From positions 1 through 63,132 of the forward strand of contig NZ_JAIUHR010000034.1 of the NCBI RefSeq assembly GCF_020165195.1: a stretch of 63,132 nucleotides of DNA, in the 5' to 3' direction. The notes beneath the pieces were generated by a model. It worked only from the letters and a program-made list of their open reading frames with translations, ran no database searches and was not told the origin of the DNA. How positions within the stretch are numbered: the first letter of the stretch is position 1; each line of letters begins with the position of its first letter. Of the stretch, positions 18,518 through 26,860 are shown piece after piece. A program made the translations under genes and the position numbers. This stretch comes from Mesorhizobium sp. CA14. GTDB lineage: Bacteria > Pseudomonadota > Alphaproteobacteria > Rhizobiales > Rhizobiaceae.

Positions 18518-20521
18518 ATGCCACTGACCACAGCCGACGCGCAACATCTTTCCGACAGCCGCCGCCTCGAACTCTTCATCGACGCTGTTGCCGACTACGC
18601 GATCTACACCCTCGACGCAGATGGCTTCATCACCAGCTGGAATGCCGGCGCCGAGAAGATAGAGGGCTACGCGGCTTCGGAAGTCCTGGGGCAGCATTTT
18701 TCCCGATTTTTCACAGCCGAAGATCAGGCGAAGGGCGTCCCGAGCAGGATGCTTGCCGCGGCAAAGGCGGAGGGGAGATACGAGGCCGAAGGCTGGCGGA
18801 TGCGCAAGGACGGAACCAGGTTCTGGTCGAGCAGCCTTGTCCAACGGGTACTGGACCGCAACGGCGTTCTTTTGGGTTACGCGAAGATCACGCGGGACAT
18901 CACGGAGCGCGTCGCCGCGCATGAGTCGCTGCTGCAGAGCGAGCGGCGCTTCCGCATCCTTGTCGACGGCGTGACCGACTATGCCATCTACATGCTCGAT
19001 CCAAGCGGCATGGTCACCAATTGGAACGCTGGCGCCGAGCGGCTGAAAGGCTATGCTGCCGAGGAAATCGTGGGCCAACATTTCTCCAAATTCTACACTC
19101 GCGAAGAACGCGCAAAAGGCACGCCGCTCCGCGTCCTTGAAGCAGCCGTGCAGAACGGGCGATATGAAGGCGAGGGTTGGCGCGTACGCAAGGATGGCAG
19201 CCGTTTCTGGGCATCGGTTGTCGTTACCCCGATCCATAACGACGCAGGCCAGCTCGAAGGATTCGCCAAGGTCACGCGCGACATCACCGAACGCCGTGCA
19301 GCGCATGAAGCCTTGCGTCAAAGCGAGCGCCAGTTCCGCCTTCTGGTGAGCGGCGTGACCGACTATGCACTTTTCATGTTGGATCCGAACGGGCTGGTGA
19401 CCAGCTGGAATGCCGGCGCGGAGCGCATCAAGGGCTATGCGGCCGAAGAAATCATCGGCCAGCACTTCTCACGTTTTTATACCGAGCATGACCGCGCCGC
19501 CGGTTTACCTGGCCGCGCGCTCTATACGGCAACACGGGATGGACGCTTCGAAACCGAAGGCCATCGCGTCCGTAAGGATGGAACGCTGTTCTGGGCGAAT
19601 GTCGTGATCGATCCGATCCGCGACGAGCAAGGAGAGCTGATCGGTTTCGCCAAGATTACGCGCGACATCACCGATCGACGCGATGCGGAGATCGCACTGC
19701 GGCAGGCGCAAGCGCAACGCGTTCATGCCCAGAAAATGGATGCGCTCGGTCAACTGACCGGCAGCATCGTGCATGATTTCAACAACCTCCTGACGGTGGT
19801 CGAAAGCTTTGTTCGACTGGGAAAGAAAGTCGGCGCCGATCCTGAAATGAAGCGGGCGACCGAATCCGTGGAACTTGCACTCCAGCGCGGCGCCGCATTG
19901 ACACGCCAGTTGCTGGCCTTCTCGCGCAAGCAGGCGGCCCGCGCCGAGGTCGTCTCGCTGGCGGAGCGCGTGGAAGCCGTTCGCGCAATGATAGCAGGCT
20001 CCATGCGCAAATCGGTGAAATTGGTCGCCGCCGTCGGACCCGAAACCTGGCCAGTGAAGGTCGACCCCGGCGAACTGGAACTTGGTCTCGTCAACATTGC
20101 CTTCAACGCACGGGACGCCATGCCTGACGGTGGCCTGGTAACGATCACGGCGGAGAACATGCTGTTGTCGGGCGGCGATAACGCAGCCGGCCTGCAAGGT
20201 GAATTCGTCGCGTTACGGGTGGCCGATACAGGCATCGGCATTGCGCCGGACGTGGTTCCACAGGTTTTCGAACCGTTCTTCACGACCAAAGGGCCCGAGA
20301 AGGGTACAGGCCTCGGCCTCGCACAGGTCTACGGTTTCGCGCAGCAGTCCGGCGGCGCGGTCACGGTTGACAGCGAAGTCGGCAAGGGCACGACGGTGAC
20401 GATCTATCTGCCGCGGGCCGATATGGCAGCCGCCGCGCAGGGCGCGGAGCCGGAACAGCCGGCCAGCGCAAAAGTGGTGCCGTTGAGGACAAAGGGCCGT
20501 CTTGCCGGGGATCAAGACTGA
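18518..20521 (+). CDS. Cytosolic triple-PAS sensor histidine kinase
   Basis: 667 residues with no membrane span. Three consecutive, very similar PAS domains (about residues 11-130, 140-255, 265-385) each contain a WNAGAE, a GYAA(S/E)E and a GQHFS(R/K)F segment and end in a RDIT element, so they arose by internal duplication. After them come HisKA with H419 in GSIVHDFNNLL and a HATPase domain (NIAFNARDAMPDGG, DTGIGIAPDV, GTGLGLAQVYGF). A receiver is absent, so it must signal through an unlinked partner. The PAS type resembles oxygen/redox or light sensors, but ligands cannot be told from sequence alone. Confidence 0.9.
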   Translation: MPLTTADAQHLSDSRRLELFIDAVADYAIYTLDADGFITSWNAGAEKIEGYAASEVLGQHFSRFFTAEDQAKGVPSRMLAAAKAEGRYEAEGWRMRKDGTRFWSSSLVQRVLDRNGVLLGYAKITRDITERVAAHESLLQSERRFRILVDGVTDYAIYMLDPSGMVTNWNAGAERLKGYAAEEIVGQHFSKFYTREERAKGTPLRVLEAAVQNGRYEGEGWRVRKDGSRFWASVVVTPIHNDAGQLEGFAKVTRDITERRAAHEALRQSERQFRLLVSGVTDYALFMLDPNGLVTSWNAGAERIKGYAAEEIIGQHFSRFYTEHDRAAGLPGRALYTATRDGRFETEGHRVRKDGTLFWANVVIDPIRDEQGELIGFAKITRDITDRRDAEIALRQAQAQRVHAQKMDALGQLTGSIVHDFNNLLTVVESFVRLGKKVGADPEMKRATESVELALQRGAALTRQLLAFSRKQAARAEVVSLAERVEAVRAMIAGSMRKSVKLVAAVGPETWPVKVDPGELELGLVNIAFNARDAMPDGGLVTITAENMLLSGGDNAAGLQGEFVALRVADTGIGIAPDVVPQVFEPFFTTKGPEKGTGLGLAQVYGFAQQSGGAVTVDSEVGKGTTVTIYLPRADMAAAAQGAEPEQPASAKVVPLRTKGRLAGDQD

Positions 20522-20538
20522 TGACGTCGCCGCAGATG

Positions 20539-21111
20539 CTATGAGGTGACGACGACAGAGCGGTATCGAACAGTCACCACCGCAATGATCGCCAGGTGAA
20601 GCAGGATCGCCAGAGCTGCACCGATCAATTGCGGGACAAGACCTCCCGTCCGGCCGATCATCCAGATCGTGACGACGCCCAGTGGCAAAAACAAAATGAC
20701 GCTGGTGACGAGGCCGGGATTGTATTTGCCAAGCCGCGCCGATGTGACGAGGTGCGCGAGCGCGTTCACGATCATGAGATAAGGGGCAATCAGGCCCCAA
20801 GCGGGTCCCCACAGGAATGCCGCATAAAGAGCCAGCAGGTTGATGCCCCAGACAAACGGCAGGTTGATGACGAGAACCGAGGCGACGGTAAGGGCGTCAC
20901 GGCCGCCGAAGACATTTTCGTTCGCGAATTTGCGGAATCGGTCGCCGGTGTGCTCTTCGACCTGATGGGCCATGTAAAACGGGCTGTGCAGGAAGATCAG
21001 GAATACCGGCAGCGGAAGCGATACGACCGGCGCGGCCGCTATAAGCGATGCCGCCATGAATCCTGCACCAATGACCCAATAATCGGCCAGCCAGGCTTGC
21101 AGCTTGAGCAT
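20539..21111 (-). CDS. HXXEE-domain membrane protein
   Basis: 190 residues, about five or six membrane spans. HSPFYMAHQVEEHTGDRF contains the HQVEE element that names the HXXEE family, and a second cluster (VNALAHLVTSARLGKYNPGL) holds another His. The histidine and glutamates could bind a metal in the membrane. Family members are uncharacterised. ATG chosen at MLKLQAWLADY. Convergent with the triple-PAS kinase gene. Confidence 0.75.
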   Translation of the reverse strand: MLKLQAWLADYWVIGAGFMAASLIAAAPVVSLPLPVFLIFLHSPFYMAHQVEEHTGDRFRKFANENVFGGRDALTVASVLVINLPFVWGINLLALYAAFLWGPAWGLIAPYLMIVNALAHLVTSARLGKYNPGLVTSVILFLPLGVVTIWMIGRTGGLVPQLIGAALAILLHLAIIAVVTVRYRSVVVTS

Positions 21112-21248
21112 CGGTTCCCGGCATCCTCCGGCATTTGTCAGTTGGCGATCTTGCACGAATGGATGGGCATCACCAGAACTATTCGAGCGCGTGAAGGAAC
21201 TGCTCACGCCCCCGGCGCGCCGTTTGGCAAGCCGCCTGCCTGTTCAAA

Positions 21249-21464
21249 TCAGGCATCGTTGGCCCGGTAAGCGTCGGGAAGAATGAAAACCTCGTCGGCA
21301 CGGCCATAGCCTCCGTCGGGAACTTCTTCGATCAGCACCATGGTGTAGGGGCGTACACCTTCGCCGAAATAGTCGACGAACATCTGCGTCGTCTTGTGGA
21401 CGAGGTCTTCCTTCTGCGCTTTCGTGAGGGCGGCCTCGGGCATCTTGAAGTTGGCAAAGGGCAT
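21249..21464 (-). CDS. 4-oxalocrotonate tautomerase family protein
   Basis: 71 residues starting MPFANFKMPEAALTKAQKED. The amino-terminal Pro (after Met removal) is the general base of the tautomerase superfamily, and the remainder (TTQMFVDYFGEGVRPYTMVL, EEVPDGGYGRADEVF) matches the small 4-OT-like form. Substrate unknown. The gene sits alone between two other minus-strand genes. Confidence 0.85.
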   Translation of the reverse strand: MPFANFKMPEAALTKAQKEDLVHKTTQMFVDYFGEGVRPYTMVLIEEVPDGGYGRADEVFILPDAYRANDA

Positions 21465-21770
21465 TTCCAGGTTCCTTTCGGGTTGGATTTCACGACTCCG
21501 GGTGCAGACCGCCCGCGAGGCGTCGTCGACCGGACCGATCTCCGTTCGTTGTCCTGGAGCGGATATAGACTGCCGCGGATGCGGGATAATCACCCGGCCA
21601 TCGACAGCAGTATTCGGATAGAGCGAACAATCCGAGCCTTTGTCGGCCCCCACGCGCAGAGCCGGCGGCTCGCTTCGCGGCCACGCTTCCTGGAACGCGC
21701 ATCACGCATTTTCACTGAGGCGGTGAGGATCAGTGCCGGGCCGGCATTGGCCGCCCGCCTGCGCCACCGT
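21465..21770. other. Intergenic stretch
   Basis: About 300 nt between the tautomerase gene and the prenyl synthase gene. I see no supported gene, repeat or terminator in it; a promoter for the tautomerase gene is likely near 21480-21560 but no clear hexamers stand out. Confidence 0.4.
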
Positions 21771-22688
21771 TCAGTTGCTGCGCGTCGCCACGAAGGTCGC
21801 CGCTTGCTTGAGCAGCTCAGCCGCTTCGCCATAGGGGCCGAGCAGCGCATGCGCCTGTTCGATCAGGCCGTGGAGCTGGCCGCGCGCCCAGTCGGGGCCG
21901 TGCAGCGAAGCAAGCGTTGCCTTGCCGGCGGCGGCATCCTTGTTGGTGGCCTTGCCCATCTGAACAGCGTCGGCCGTCAGATCGAGCAGGTCGTCGGCGA
22001 GCTGGAAGGCAAGGCCGATTGCCGAGCCGAACTCCGCCAGCCTCTCGCGGTCGGCGGGCGGCGCTCCGGCAAGGATCGCGCCGGCCTCGCAGGCGAAGCG
22101 TATCAGTGCGCCGGTCTTCATCGCCTGCAAGGTGATGATGCCGGCTTCGTCCGGCCGTTTGCGTTCGGCCTCGAGATCGAGCGTCTGACCGCCGACCATG
22201 CCCCCGGCGCCGGCAGCGCGGGCAAGTGCGAGGACCAAGGCGGCGCGGCGCTCCGCCGGCAGCAACGTCGCCTCGTCGGCGATGATGTCGAAGGCCAAAG
22301 TCAAAAGCGCATCGCCGGCGAGGATCGCGGTCGCCTCGTCGAAGGCCTTGTGCACCGTCGGCTGTCCGCGGCGCAGATCATCGTCGTCCATGGAAGGCAG
22401 ATCGTCATGGATCAGCGAATAGCAATGCACGCATTCGAGCGCCGCCGCGACGCGGAGCGCCGCCTCGCCATCGGCGGAGAAAAGAGCTGCACTTTCCACG
22501 ACCAGAAAAGGCCGCAGCCGCTTGCCGCCGTTGAGCACGCCGTGACGCATCGCCGCCATCAGGCGCTCCGGCCGCGCGATCTCGCCCGAAAGCGGACGCG
22601 CGTCGAGGATCCGGCGCAGCTCGGTCTCGACGGTCGCGGCGCGCTTAAAAAGCGCGGTTTCGAAGGCGATCTGGTCGTCTTTGCTCAT
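21771..22688 (-). CDS. Polyprenyl (farnesyl) diphosphate synthase
   Basis: 305 residues from the ATG giving MSKDDQIAFETALFKRA. It has the two Asp-rich motifs of trans-prenyltransferases: LIHDDLPSMDDDDLRRG and FQLADDLLDLTAD, with GGKRLRPFLV before them. It condenses IPP with allylic diphosphates in the cytosol; the size and motif spacing fit IspA-type farnesyl (or geranylgeranyl) diphosphate synthases, but chain length is not certain. Divergent from mtgA with about 130 nt between. Confidence 0.92.
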   Translation of the reverse strand: MSKDDQIAFETALFKRAATVETELRRILDARPLSGEIARPERLMAAMRHGVLNGGKRLRPFLVVESAALFSADGEAALRVAAALECVHCYSLIHDDLPSMDDDDLRRGQPTVHKAFDEATAILAGDALLTLAFDIIADEATLLPAERRAALVLALARAAGAGGMVGGQTLDLEAERKRPDEAGIITLQAMKTGALIRFACEAGAILAGAPPADRERLAEFGSAIGLAFQLADDLLDLTADAVQMGKATNKDAAAGKATLASLHGPDWARGQLHGLIEQAHALLGPYGEAAELLKQAATFVATRSN

Positions 22689-22816
22689 GGCCGGGAGCGG
22701 TAGCCGACACTCAGACATTGCGCAAGCAGGCGCGCGCCTTTATGCCGATGGGGGCGAGGCACGGGTGGGACGGCTTGACGGAACCGATCGTCGAACATGG
22801 AAGCGAAGGGCTGGGC

Positions 22817-23524
22817 ATGGCGCGGCGTCGGCGCCTGAACCGCGCCGGTGTGAAGCGCATCGCCCGGCGCTGCCTGGTCGTCGCGCTCGTGCTGGCGGCG
22901 ATCCCGGTCGTGCTCACCTTCCTCTACCTGCCGTCCTTCGTGCATCCGGTCTCGACGCTGATGCTGAAGGATCTCGTGACTTTTTCCGGCTACGACCGGC
23001 GCTGGGTGTCGATCGACGACGTGGCGCCGGTGCTGGCGCATTCGGTGATCATGTCGGAGGACGGGCAGTTCTGTTTCCATCGCGGCGTCGATCTCGGCGA
23101 ATTGCGCGGCGTGGTCGACGACGCGCTGGCCGGCGAGGCGACGCGCGGCGCCTCCACCATCACCATGCAGACGGTGAAGAACCTTTTTCTGTGGTCGCGG
23201 CCGCTGGGCAGCGTGCGCAAGATGGTCGAGCTGCCGCTGGCCGTCTATTTCGACGCGGTGATGTCGAAGCGGCGGATCATGGAGATCTATCTCAACATCG
23301 CCGAATGGGGGCCGGGCATCTACGGCATCGAGGCCGCCGCCCAGCACCATTTCGGCGTCTCGGCCAAGCAATTGTCGCGAAGGCAGGCGGCGCTGCTTGC
23401 CGTCAGCCTGCCCAATCCGATCGCGCGCAATCCGGCCAGGCCGGGTCCGGGATTGCGACGGCTGGCCTCGCTGATCGAGCGGCGCGCGAGCAGGTCAGGC
23501 GCTTATGTCGGGTGCCTGGATTAG
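22817..23524 (+). CDS. mtgA: Monofunctional peptidoglycan glycosyltransferase MtgA
   Basis: 235 residues from MARRRRLNRAG; an ATG at 22742 would add 25 residues. One N-terminal membrane span (CLVVALVLAAIPVVLTFLYL) anchors a periplasmic GT51 domain with the catalytic Glu in SVIMSEDGQFCFHRGVD, then RGASTITMQTVKNLFLW, RRIMEIYLNIAEWG and GVSAKQLSRRQAALLA. It polymerises lipid II into glycan strands. GAAGGG lies 6 nt before the chosen start. Confidence 0.94.
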   Translation: MARRRRLNRAGVKRIARRCLVVALVLAAIPVVLTFLYLPSFVHPVSTLMLKDLVTFSGYDRRWVSIDDVAPVLAHSVIMSEDGQFCFHRGVDLGELRGVVDDALAGEATRGASTITMQTVKNLFLWSRPLGSVRKMVELPLAVYFDAVMSKRRIMEIYLNIAEWGPGIYGIEAAAQHHFGVSAKQLSRRQAALLAVSLPNPIARNPARPGPGLRRLASLIERRASRSGAYVGCLD

Positions 23525-23678
23525 GACGAAGCGTCGCCGGCTCAAAAAAATTCGCGGCCAGCGCTGGCCAAAACGGCGCAAGGCGTGTATAGGCACCCGA
23601 CTTTCTCAGATTATGGCCTCGATGCGGCCCTTTCGCGAGGGTTGCCGGGGCATTTTGACCATGTAGTGGAGCATATCC

Positions 23679-23861
23679 ATGGCCGTTCCAAAAAGAAAAA
23701 CCTCTCCGTCGAAGCGCGGCATGCGCCGCTCGGCCGACGCCCTCAAGGCCCCGACCTATGTCGAGGACAAGAATTCCGGCGAAATGCGCCGCCCGCACCA
23801 CATCGACCTGAAGACCGGCATGTATCGTGGCCGCCAGGTTCTGGAGCCGAAGGAAAGCTGA
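23679..23861 (+). CDS. rpmF: 50S ribosomal protein L32 (rpmF)
   Basis: 60 residues: MAVPKRKTSPSKRGMRRSAD, then APTYVEDKNSGEMRRPHHID and LKTGMYRGRQVL, the alphaproteobacterial L32 form, which lacks the zinc-ribbon cysteines of other L32 proteins. It is a structural protein near the peptidyl transferase centre. GGAG lies 7 nt upstream of the ATG and a strong terminator follows. Confidence 0.97.
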   Translation: MAVPKRKTSPSKRGMRRSADALKAPTYVEDKNSGEMRRPHHIDLKTGMYRGRQVLEPKES

Positions 23862-23890
23862 GAAGCTTCCAAGGGTTCCTGACGTCTTCA

Positions 23891-23917
23891 AAAGACCGGC
23901 CTTTGGCCGGTCTTTTT
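23891..23917 (+). terminator. Intrinsic terminator after rpmF
   Basis: AAAGACCGGCC (23891-23901) pairs perfectly with GGCCGGTCTTT (23905-23915) around TTT and is followed by more T. Its position 30 nt after rpmF fits the end of that transcript. Confidence 0.93.
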
Positions 23918-24093
23918 GCGTCTGGCCCTGATCGATGGAGGCCTTGAGTCGCGCAGCCTGCAGAAAAGCCGGGCAACCGGCTGACATCGTTATTTCATTA
24001 GGTCTTACAGCGTGTTCGCCAGCGCCTGCGAAAAGCCTTGACGGCGCGCTTGCCGCGGATTTTACAAAAGGGTGCCCCATTGGAGTCGCCCAG

Positions 24094-24495
24094 ATGTTCG
24101 GTGCTGTTCCGCTGCTGATCGTGCCCTTCGTCCTTTACAATCTCGGCCTGCTGGGATTGTTCGGCGGCGGCGACGATCCGTGGATGACCGAGATGTTCTC
24201 CTTCCGCATGATGTCGGGCGGCGTGTTCTCGATGACGCTGGGCGGCCTGATGGTGCTGATCGGCCTGATTTTCCTGTTCGTCGAGATCTCGAAATCGGTG
24301 CGCACGACCAATGCCTCGATCCTGGATCATCTTTTGTCGACGCTGGTCTTCGTCGCCTTCCTGGTGGAATTCCTGCTGGTGAAGGGCGCGGCGCATTCGG
24401 TGTTCTTCACGCTGATGATCATCGCGCTGTTCGACGTGCTGGCCGGCTTCTCGGTGTCGATGCGGTCGGCCAGCCGGGATATCAACCTAAACTGA
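24094..24495 (+). CDS. Small four-span membrane protein
   Basis: 133 residues, almost entirely hydrophobic: four spans (PLLIVPFVLYNLGLLGLF, MTLGGLMVLIGLIFLFVEI, HLLSTLVFVAFLVEFLLV, VFFTLMIIALFDVLAGFSV). The ATG at 24094 gives MFGAVPLLIV; an earlier in-frame region has no resemblance to a protein. No motif was recognised beyond the spans. Conserved-looking in rhizobia as a hypothetical inner-membrane protein. A long palindrome follows the stop. Confidence 0.75.
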   Translation: MFGAVPLLIVPFVLYNLGLLGLFGGGDDPWMTEMFSFRMMSGGVFSMTLGGLMVLIGLIFLFVEISKSVRTTNASILDHLLSTLVFVAFLVEFLLVKGAAHSVFFTLMIIALFDVLAGFSVSMRSASRDINLN

Positions 24496-24636
24496 GGGGT
24501 GTGCCGATATTCAGGTGAGGCCGGCCTGCGAACGACGGCTTCCTGCGCTTCCGGTGCTCACGTGCGTAAAGCACGCTCCGCTCCGGTTCTCGGAAGCCAT
24601 CGTTCTCGACTCGCCCTGACCTGAATCTCGGCACAT
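24496..24636. repeat. About 140-nt long imperfect palindrome
   Basis: GTGCCGATATTCAGGT (24501-24516) is matched by ACCTGAATCTCGGCAC (24619-24634), and further pairs (GGCTTCC with GGAAGCC; CGTGC with GCACG) nest inside, so most of the element can fold into one long cruciform or RNA hairpin. It starts at the stop of the membrane protein gene. It resembles the intergenic mosaic repeats of rhizobia; whether it is dispersed cannot be tested here. Confidence 0.8.
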
Positions 24637-24664
24637 CCCACAGCGCTGTGGCTATAGGCGGTGT

Positions 24665-25183
24665 TCACGCCGTGACGGCCTCAGCCTTTCGTGCGACCAC
24701 TTCCTCGTAGGCAGCCCGCAGTTGCTGGCGCACGGTTGGCGTGCCTGGCGCCGTCTTCGACGGCGCACCGAGATGCTCATGGCGCAGTTCGTCCATGAAT
24801 TGCTCCCATAGCGGCGGGCCGCCCTTTTCGAGCAGCTCGGCGCGGATCGACAATTCTTCGGTGACCGGCAGCCAGACGCGTCCCCAGGCGCCGAGCTGCG
24901 CCATGATGGGGACCAGCGTAATCGCCATCTCGGTGAGGCTATAGATCGCCTTCTGCTTGTGGCTGGGGTCGTCGGCCTTGGTCAGCAGGCCGAGCTCCAT
25001 CAGCCGTTTCAGCCGGTCAGCCAGGATGTTGGAGGCGATGCCTTCCAGCGAGCCGTTGAGCAACTCGCGGAAATGGCGCCGGCCGCCGAAGATCATGTCG
25101 CGCAGGATGATCAGGCTCCAGCGGTCGCCAAAGACTTCGAGCGACAGATTGATCGGGCAGCCGGACCGACGGTCGATGCTCAT
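24665..25183 (-). CDS. HxlR family transcriptional regulator
   Basis: 172 residues. The winged helix shows the HxlR start SGCPINLSLEVFGDRWSLII with the conserved Cys, then LRDMIFGGRRHFRELLNGSL, ASNILADRLKRLMELGLLTK and YSLTEMAITLVPIMAQLGAW. A C-terminal extension of 60 residues is unassigned. Divergent from an alpha/beta hydrolase gene with palindromes in between, so it likely controls that gene. GGAG precedes the ATG. Confidence 0.9.
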   Translation of the reverse strand: MSIDRRSGCPINLSLEVFGDRWSLIILRDMIFGGRRHFRELLNGSLEGIASNILADRLKRLMELGLLTKADDPSHKQKAIYSLTEMAITLVPIMAQLGAWGRVWLPVTEELSIRAELLEKGGPPLWEQFMDELRHEHLGAPSKTAPGTPTVRQQLRAAYEEVVARKAEAVTA

Positions 25184-25201
25184 GGTACTCTCCAGAAAAA
25201 C

Positions 25202-25256
25202 CAGTTGCATTATGATATCGGTTTGATTATCGTGCAACTGATTGCAAAATGCAATC
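25202..25256. promoter_or_regulatory. Candidate HxlR operator palindromes
   Basis: CAGTTGCA (25202-25209) is inverted as TGCAACTG (25233-25240), and GATTGCA-AAA-TGCAATC (25240-25256) is a perfect palindrome sharing the TTGCA half-site. All are in the 88-nt divergent region of the HxlR and hydrolase genes, so they are plausible sites for the regulator. Confidence 0.65.
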
Positions 25257-25271
25257 GGATAGGAGGAGCAG

Positions 25272-26099
25272 ATGACCAACGCAGCGCAGCGCCCCGACAT
25301 CGTTTCGGAAAGCTTCGGCAGTCCGAAAGATCCGCCGATCCTTTTGATCATGGGCGCCATGGCCTCGATGCTGTGGTGGCCGGAAGCCTTCTGCCGGCAA
25401 CTTGCCGAGCGTGGCCGCTTCGTCATCCGCTACGACAACCGCGACACCGGCCTGTCGACGAAATATCCGCCCGGCGCGCCGCCGTATACGTTCGAGGACA
25501 TGGTGGACGACGCCATGCGCGTGCTTGACGACCGTGGCATCGCCAGGGCGCATGTCGCCGGCATGTCGATGGGCGGCATGCTCGCGCAAAGCGTGGCGCT
25601 GAAATATCCCGAACGCGTCAGCGCGCTCACCGTGATCTCCTGTTCGCCGCTCGGCGTCGATACGTCCGCCCTGCCCGGAACGACCGAGGCTTACAAAGTG
25701 CACTCGGCCGAAGGCGGCAATGTCGACTGGTCGAAACGGGAGCAGGTGCTCGACTTCATGGTCAAGGACGCCCGCGCGATTGCCAGCACACGCCATCCGT
25801 TCGACGAGAAGCGGACGCGCAAGATGATCGAGGAGGATTACGACCGCTCCGGCGGTCTCGCCAGCGCGACCAACCATTTCCTGCTCAAAGGCGGCGGCCC
25901 GCAGCGCACGGTGCGGGATCTGCGCGTCCCGTTGCTCGTCATCCACGGTACCGCCGATCCGCTCTTCCCGATCGAACATGGCGAAGCGCTCGCCAAGGCT
26001 GTTCCCGGCGCAAGGCTGGTCAAGGTCGAAGGCGGCGGCCACGAACTGCACCGCAACGACTGGTCGCAGATCATCGAGGCCATCGCCACACACGGCTAG
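25272..26099 (+). CDS. Alpha/beta hydrolase
   Basis: 275 residues. Oxyanion region PPILLIMGAMASMLWWPEAF, nucleophile elbow VAGMSMGGMLAQSVAL (Ser in G-M-S-M-G), acid in VIHGTADPLFPIEHG and catalytic His in EGGGHELHRNDW. The close family includes proteins annotated as esterases and 3-oxoadipate-lactonase-like enzymes; substrate unknown. AGGAGG lies five nucleotides before the ATG. It is divergent from the HxlR regulator and is probably its target. Confidence 0.9.
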   Translation: MTNAAQRPDIVSESFGSPKDPPILLIMGAMASMLWWPEAFCRQLAERGRFVIRYDNRDTGLSTKYPPGAPPYTFEDMVDDAMRVLDDRGIARAHVAGMSMGGMLAQSVALKYPERVSALTVISCSPLGVDTSALPGTTEAYKVHSAEGGNVDWSKREQVLDFMVKDARAIASTRHPFDEKRTRKMIEEDYDRSGGLASATNHFLLKGGGPQRTVRDLRVPLLVIHGTADPLFPIEHGEALAKAVPGARLVKVEGGGHELHRNDWSQIIEAIATHG

Positions 26100-26117
26100 C
26101 GCCGACAAGACGCCGGC

Positions 26118-26159
26118 TTGACTCGAACCGTCCGCAACAATAGTGAAGTAGTTACTTCA
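26118..26159 (+). promoter_or_regulatory. Promoter with overlapping ArsR-type operator
   Basis: TTGACT (26118-26123) and, 17 nt on, TAGTGA (26141-26146) make a sigma-70-like pair. A perfect 16-bp palindrome, TGAAGTAGTTACTTCA (26144-26159), overlaps the -10 box. It stands before the GST-arsR-AHSA1 operon, so the ArsR protein of that operon is the likely repressor. Confidence 0.7.
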
Positions 26160-26197
26160 GTATCGATCCGATTACCCGAATGCGAAAGAGAGCCGGA

Positions 26198-26854
26198 ATG
26201 TCCCTGACGCTGCATTTCCACCCGCTGGCCTCGTTCTGCTGGAAGCCGCTGATCGCGCTTTACGAGAACGACACGCCGTTCGAGCCGGTCATTGTCGACC
26301 TCGGCGACGAGGCTTCCCGCGCCGCCTTCCTGAAGGTGTCGCCGACCGGCAAGATGCCGGCGCTGCGGGACGATGCGCGGGACCGCACGGTGCTGGAATC
26401 GACTATCGTCGTCGAATATCTCGCCGCGCATTACCCCGGGCCGGTCGAGCTCATTCCCGCCGATATCGATCTCGCCCTGCAGGTCCGCCAGGCCGACCGC
26501 TTCTACGATTTCTACGTGCAGCATCCGATGCAGAAGATCGTCGGCGACAGGCTGCGGCCGACGGACAAGACCGATCCGTTCGGGGTCGAGGAGGCCCGCG
26601 CGCAACTGCGTAACTCCTACGCCATTGTCGAAGAGGAGATGGCGGCAAGAACGTGGGCCGTAGGCGAAAGCTTCACCATGGCCGACTGCGCCGCCTCGCC
26701 GGCGCTGTTCTACGCCAACAAGGTCGAGCCGTTCGGCGAAAAATTCCCGGCCTTGAAACGCTACCACGACCGGCTGCTCGCGCGCCCGTCCTTCGCCCGG
26801 GTGATCGAGGAAGCGGGACCTTACTTCAAGCTCTTTCCGTACAATAACGGCTAG
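26198..26854 (+). CDS. Glutathione S-transferase family protein
   Basis: 218 residues from MSLTLHFHPLASFCWKP. The N-terminal thioredoxin-like half has Ser/Cys near residue 11-13 and the SNAIL-type region LESTIVVEYLAAHYPG; the C-terminal helical half has FTMADCAASPALFYANKVEP. It is first in an operon with an ArsR regulator and an SRPBCC protein, seven nucleotides before the regulator. Typical role would be glutathione conjugation or reduction; the substrate is unknown. Confidence 0.9.
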   Translation: MSLTLHFHPLASFCWKPLIALYENDTPFEPVIVDLGDEASRAAFLKVSPTGKMPALRDDARDRTVLESTIVVEYLAAHYPGPVELIPADIDLALQVRQADRFYDFYVQHPMQKIVGDRLRPTDKTDPFGVEEARAQLRNSYAIVEEEMAARTWAVGESFTMADCAASPALFYANKVEPFGEKFPALKRYHDRLLARPSFARVIEEAGPYFKLFPYNNG

Positions 26855-26860
26855 AGCGAG

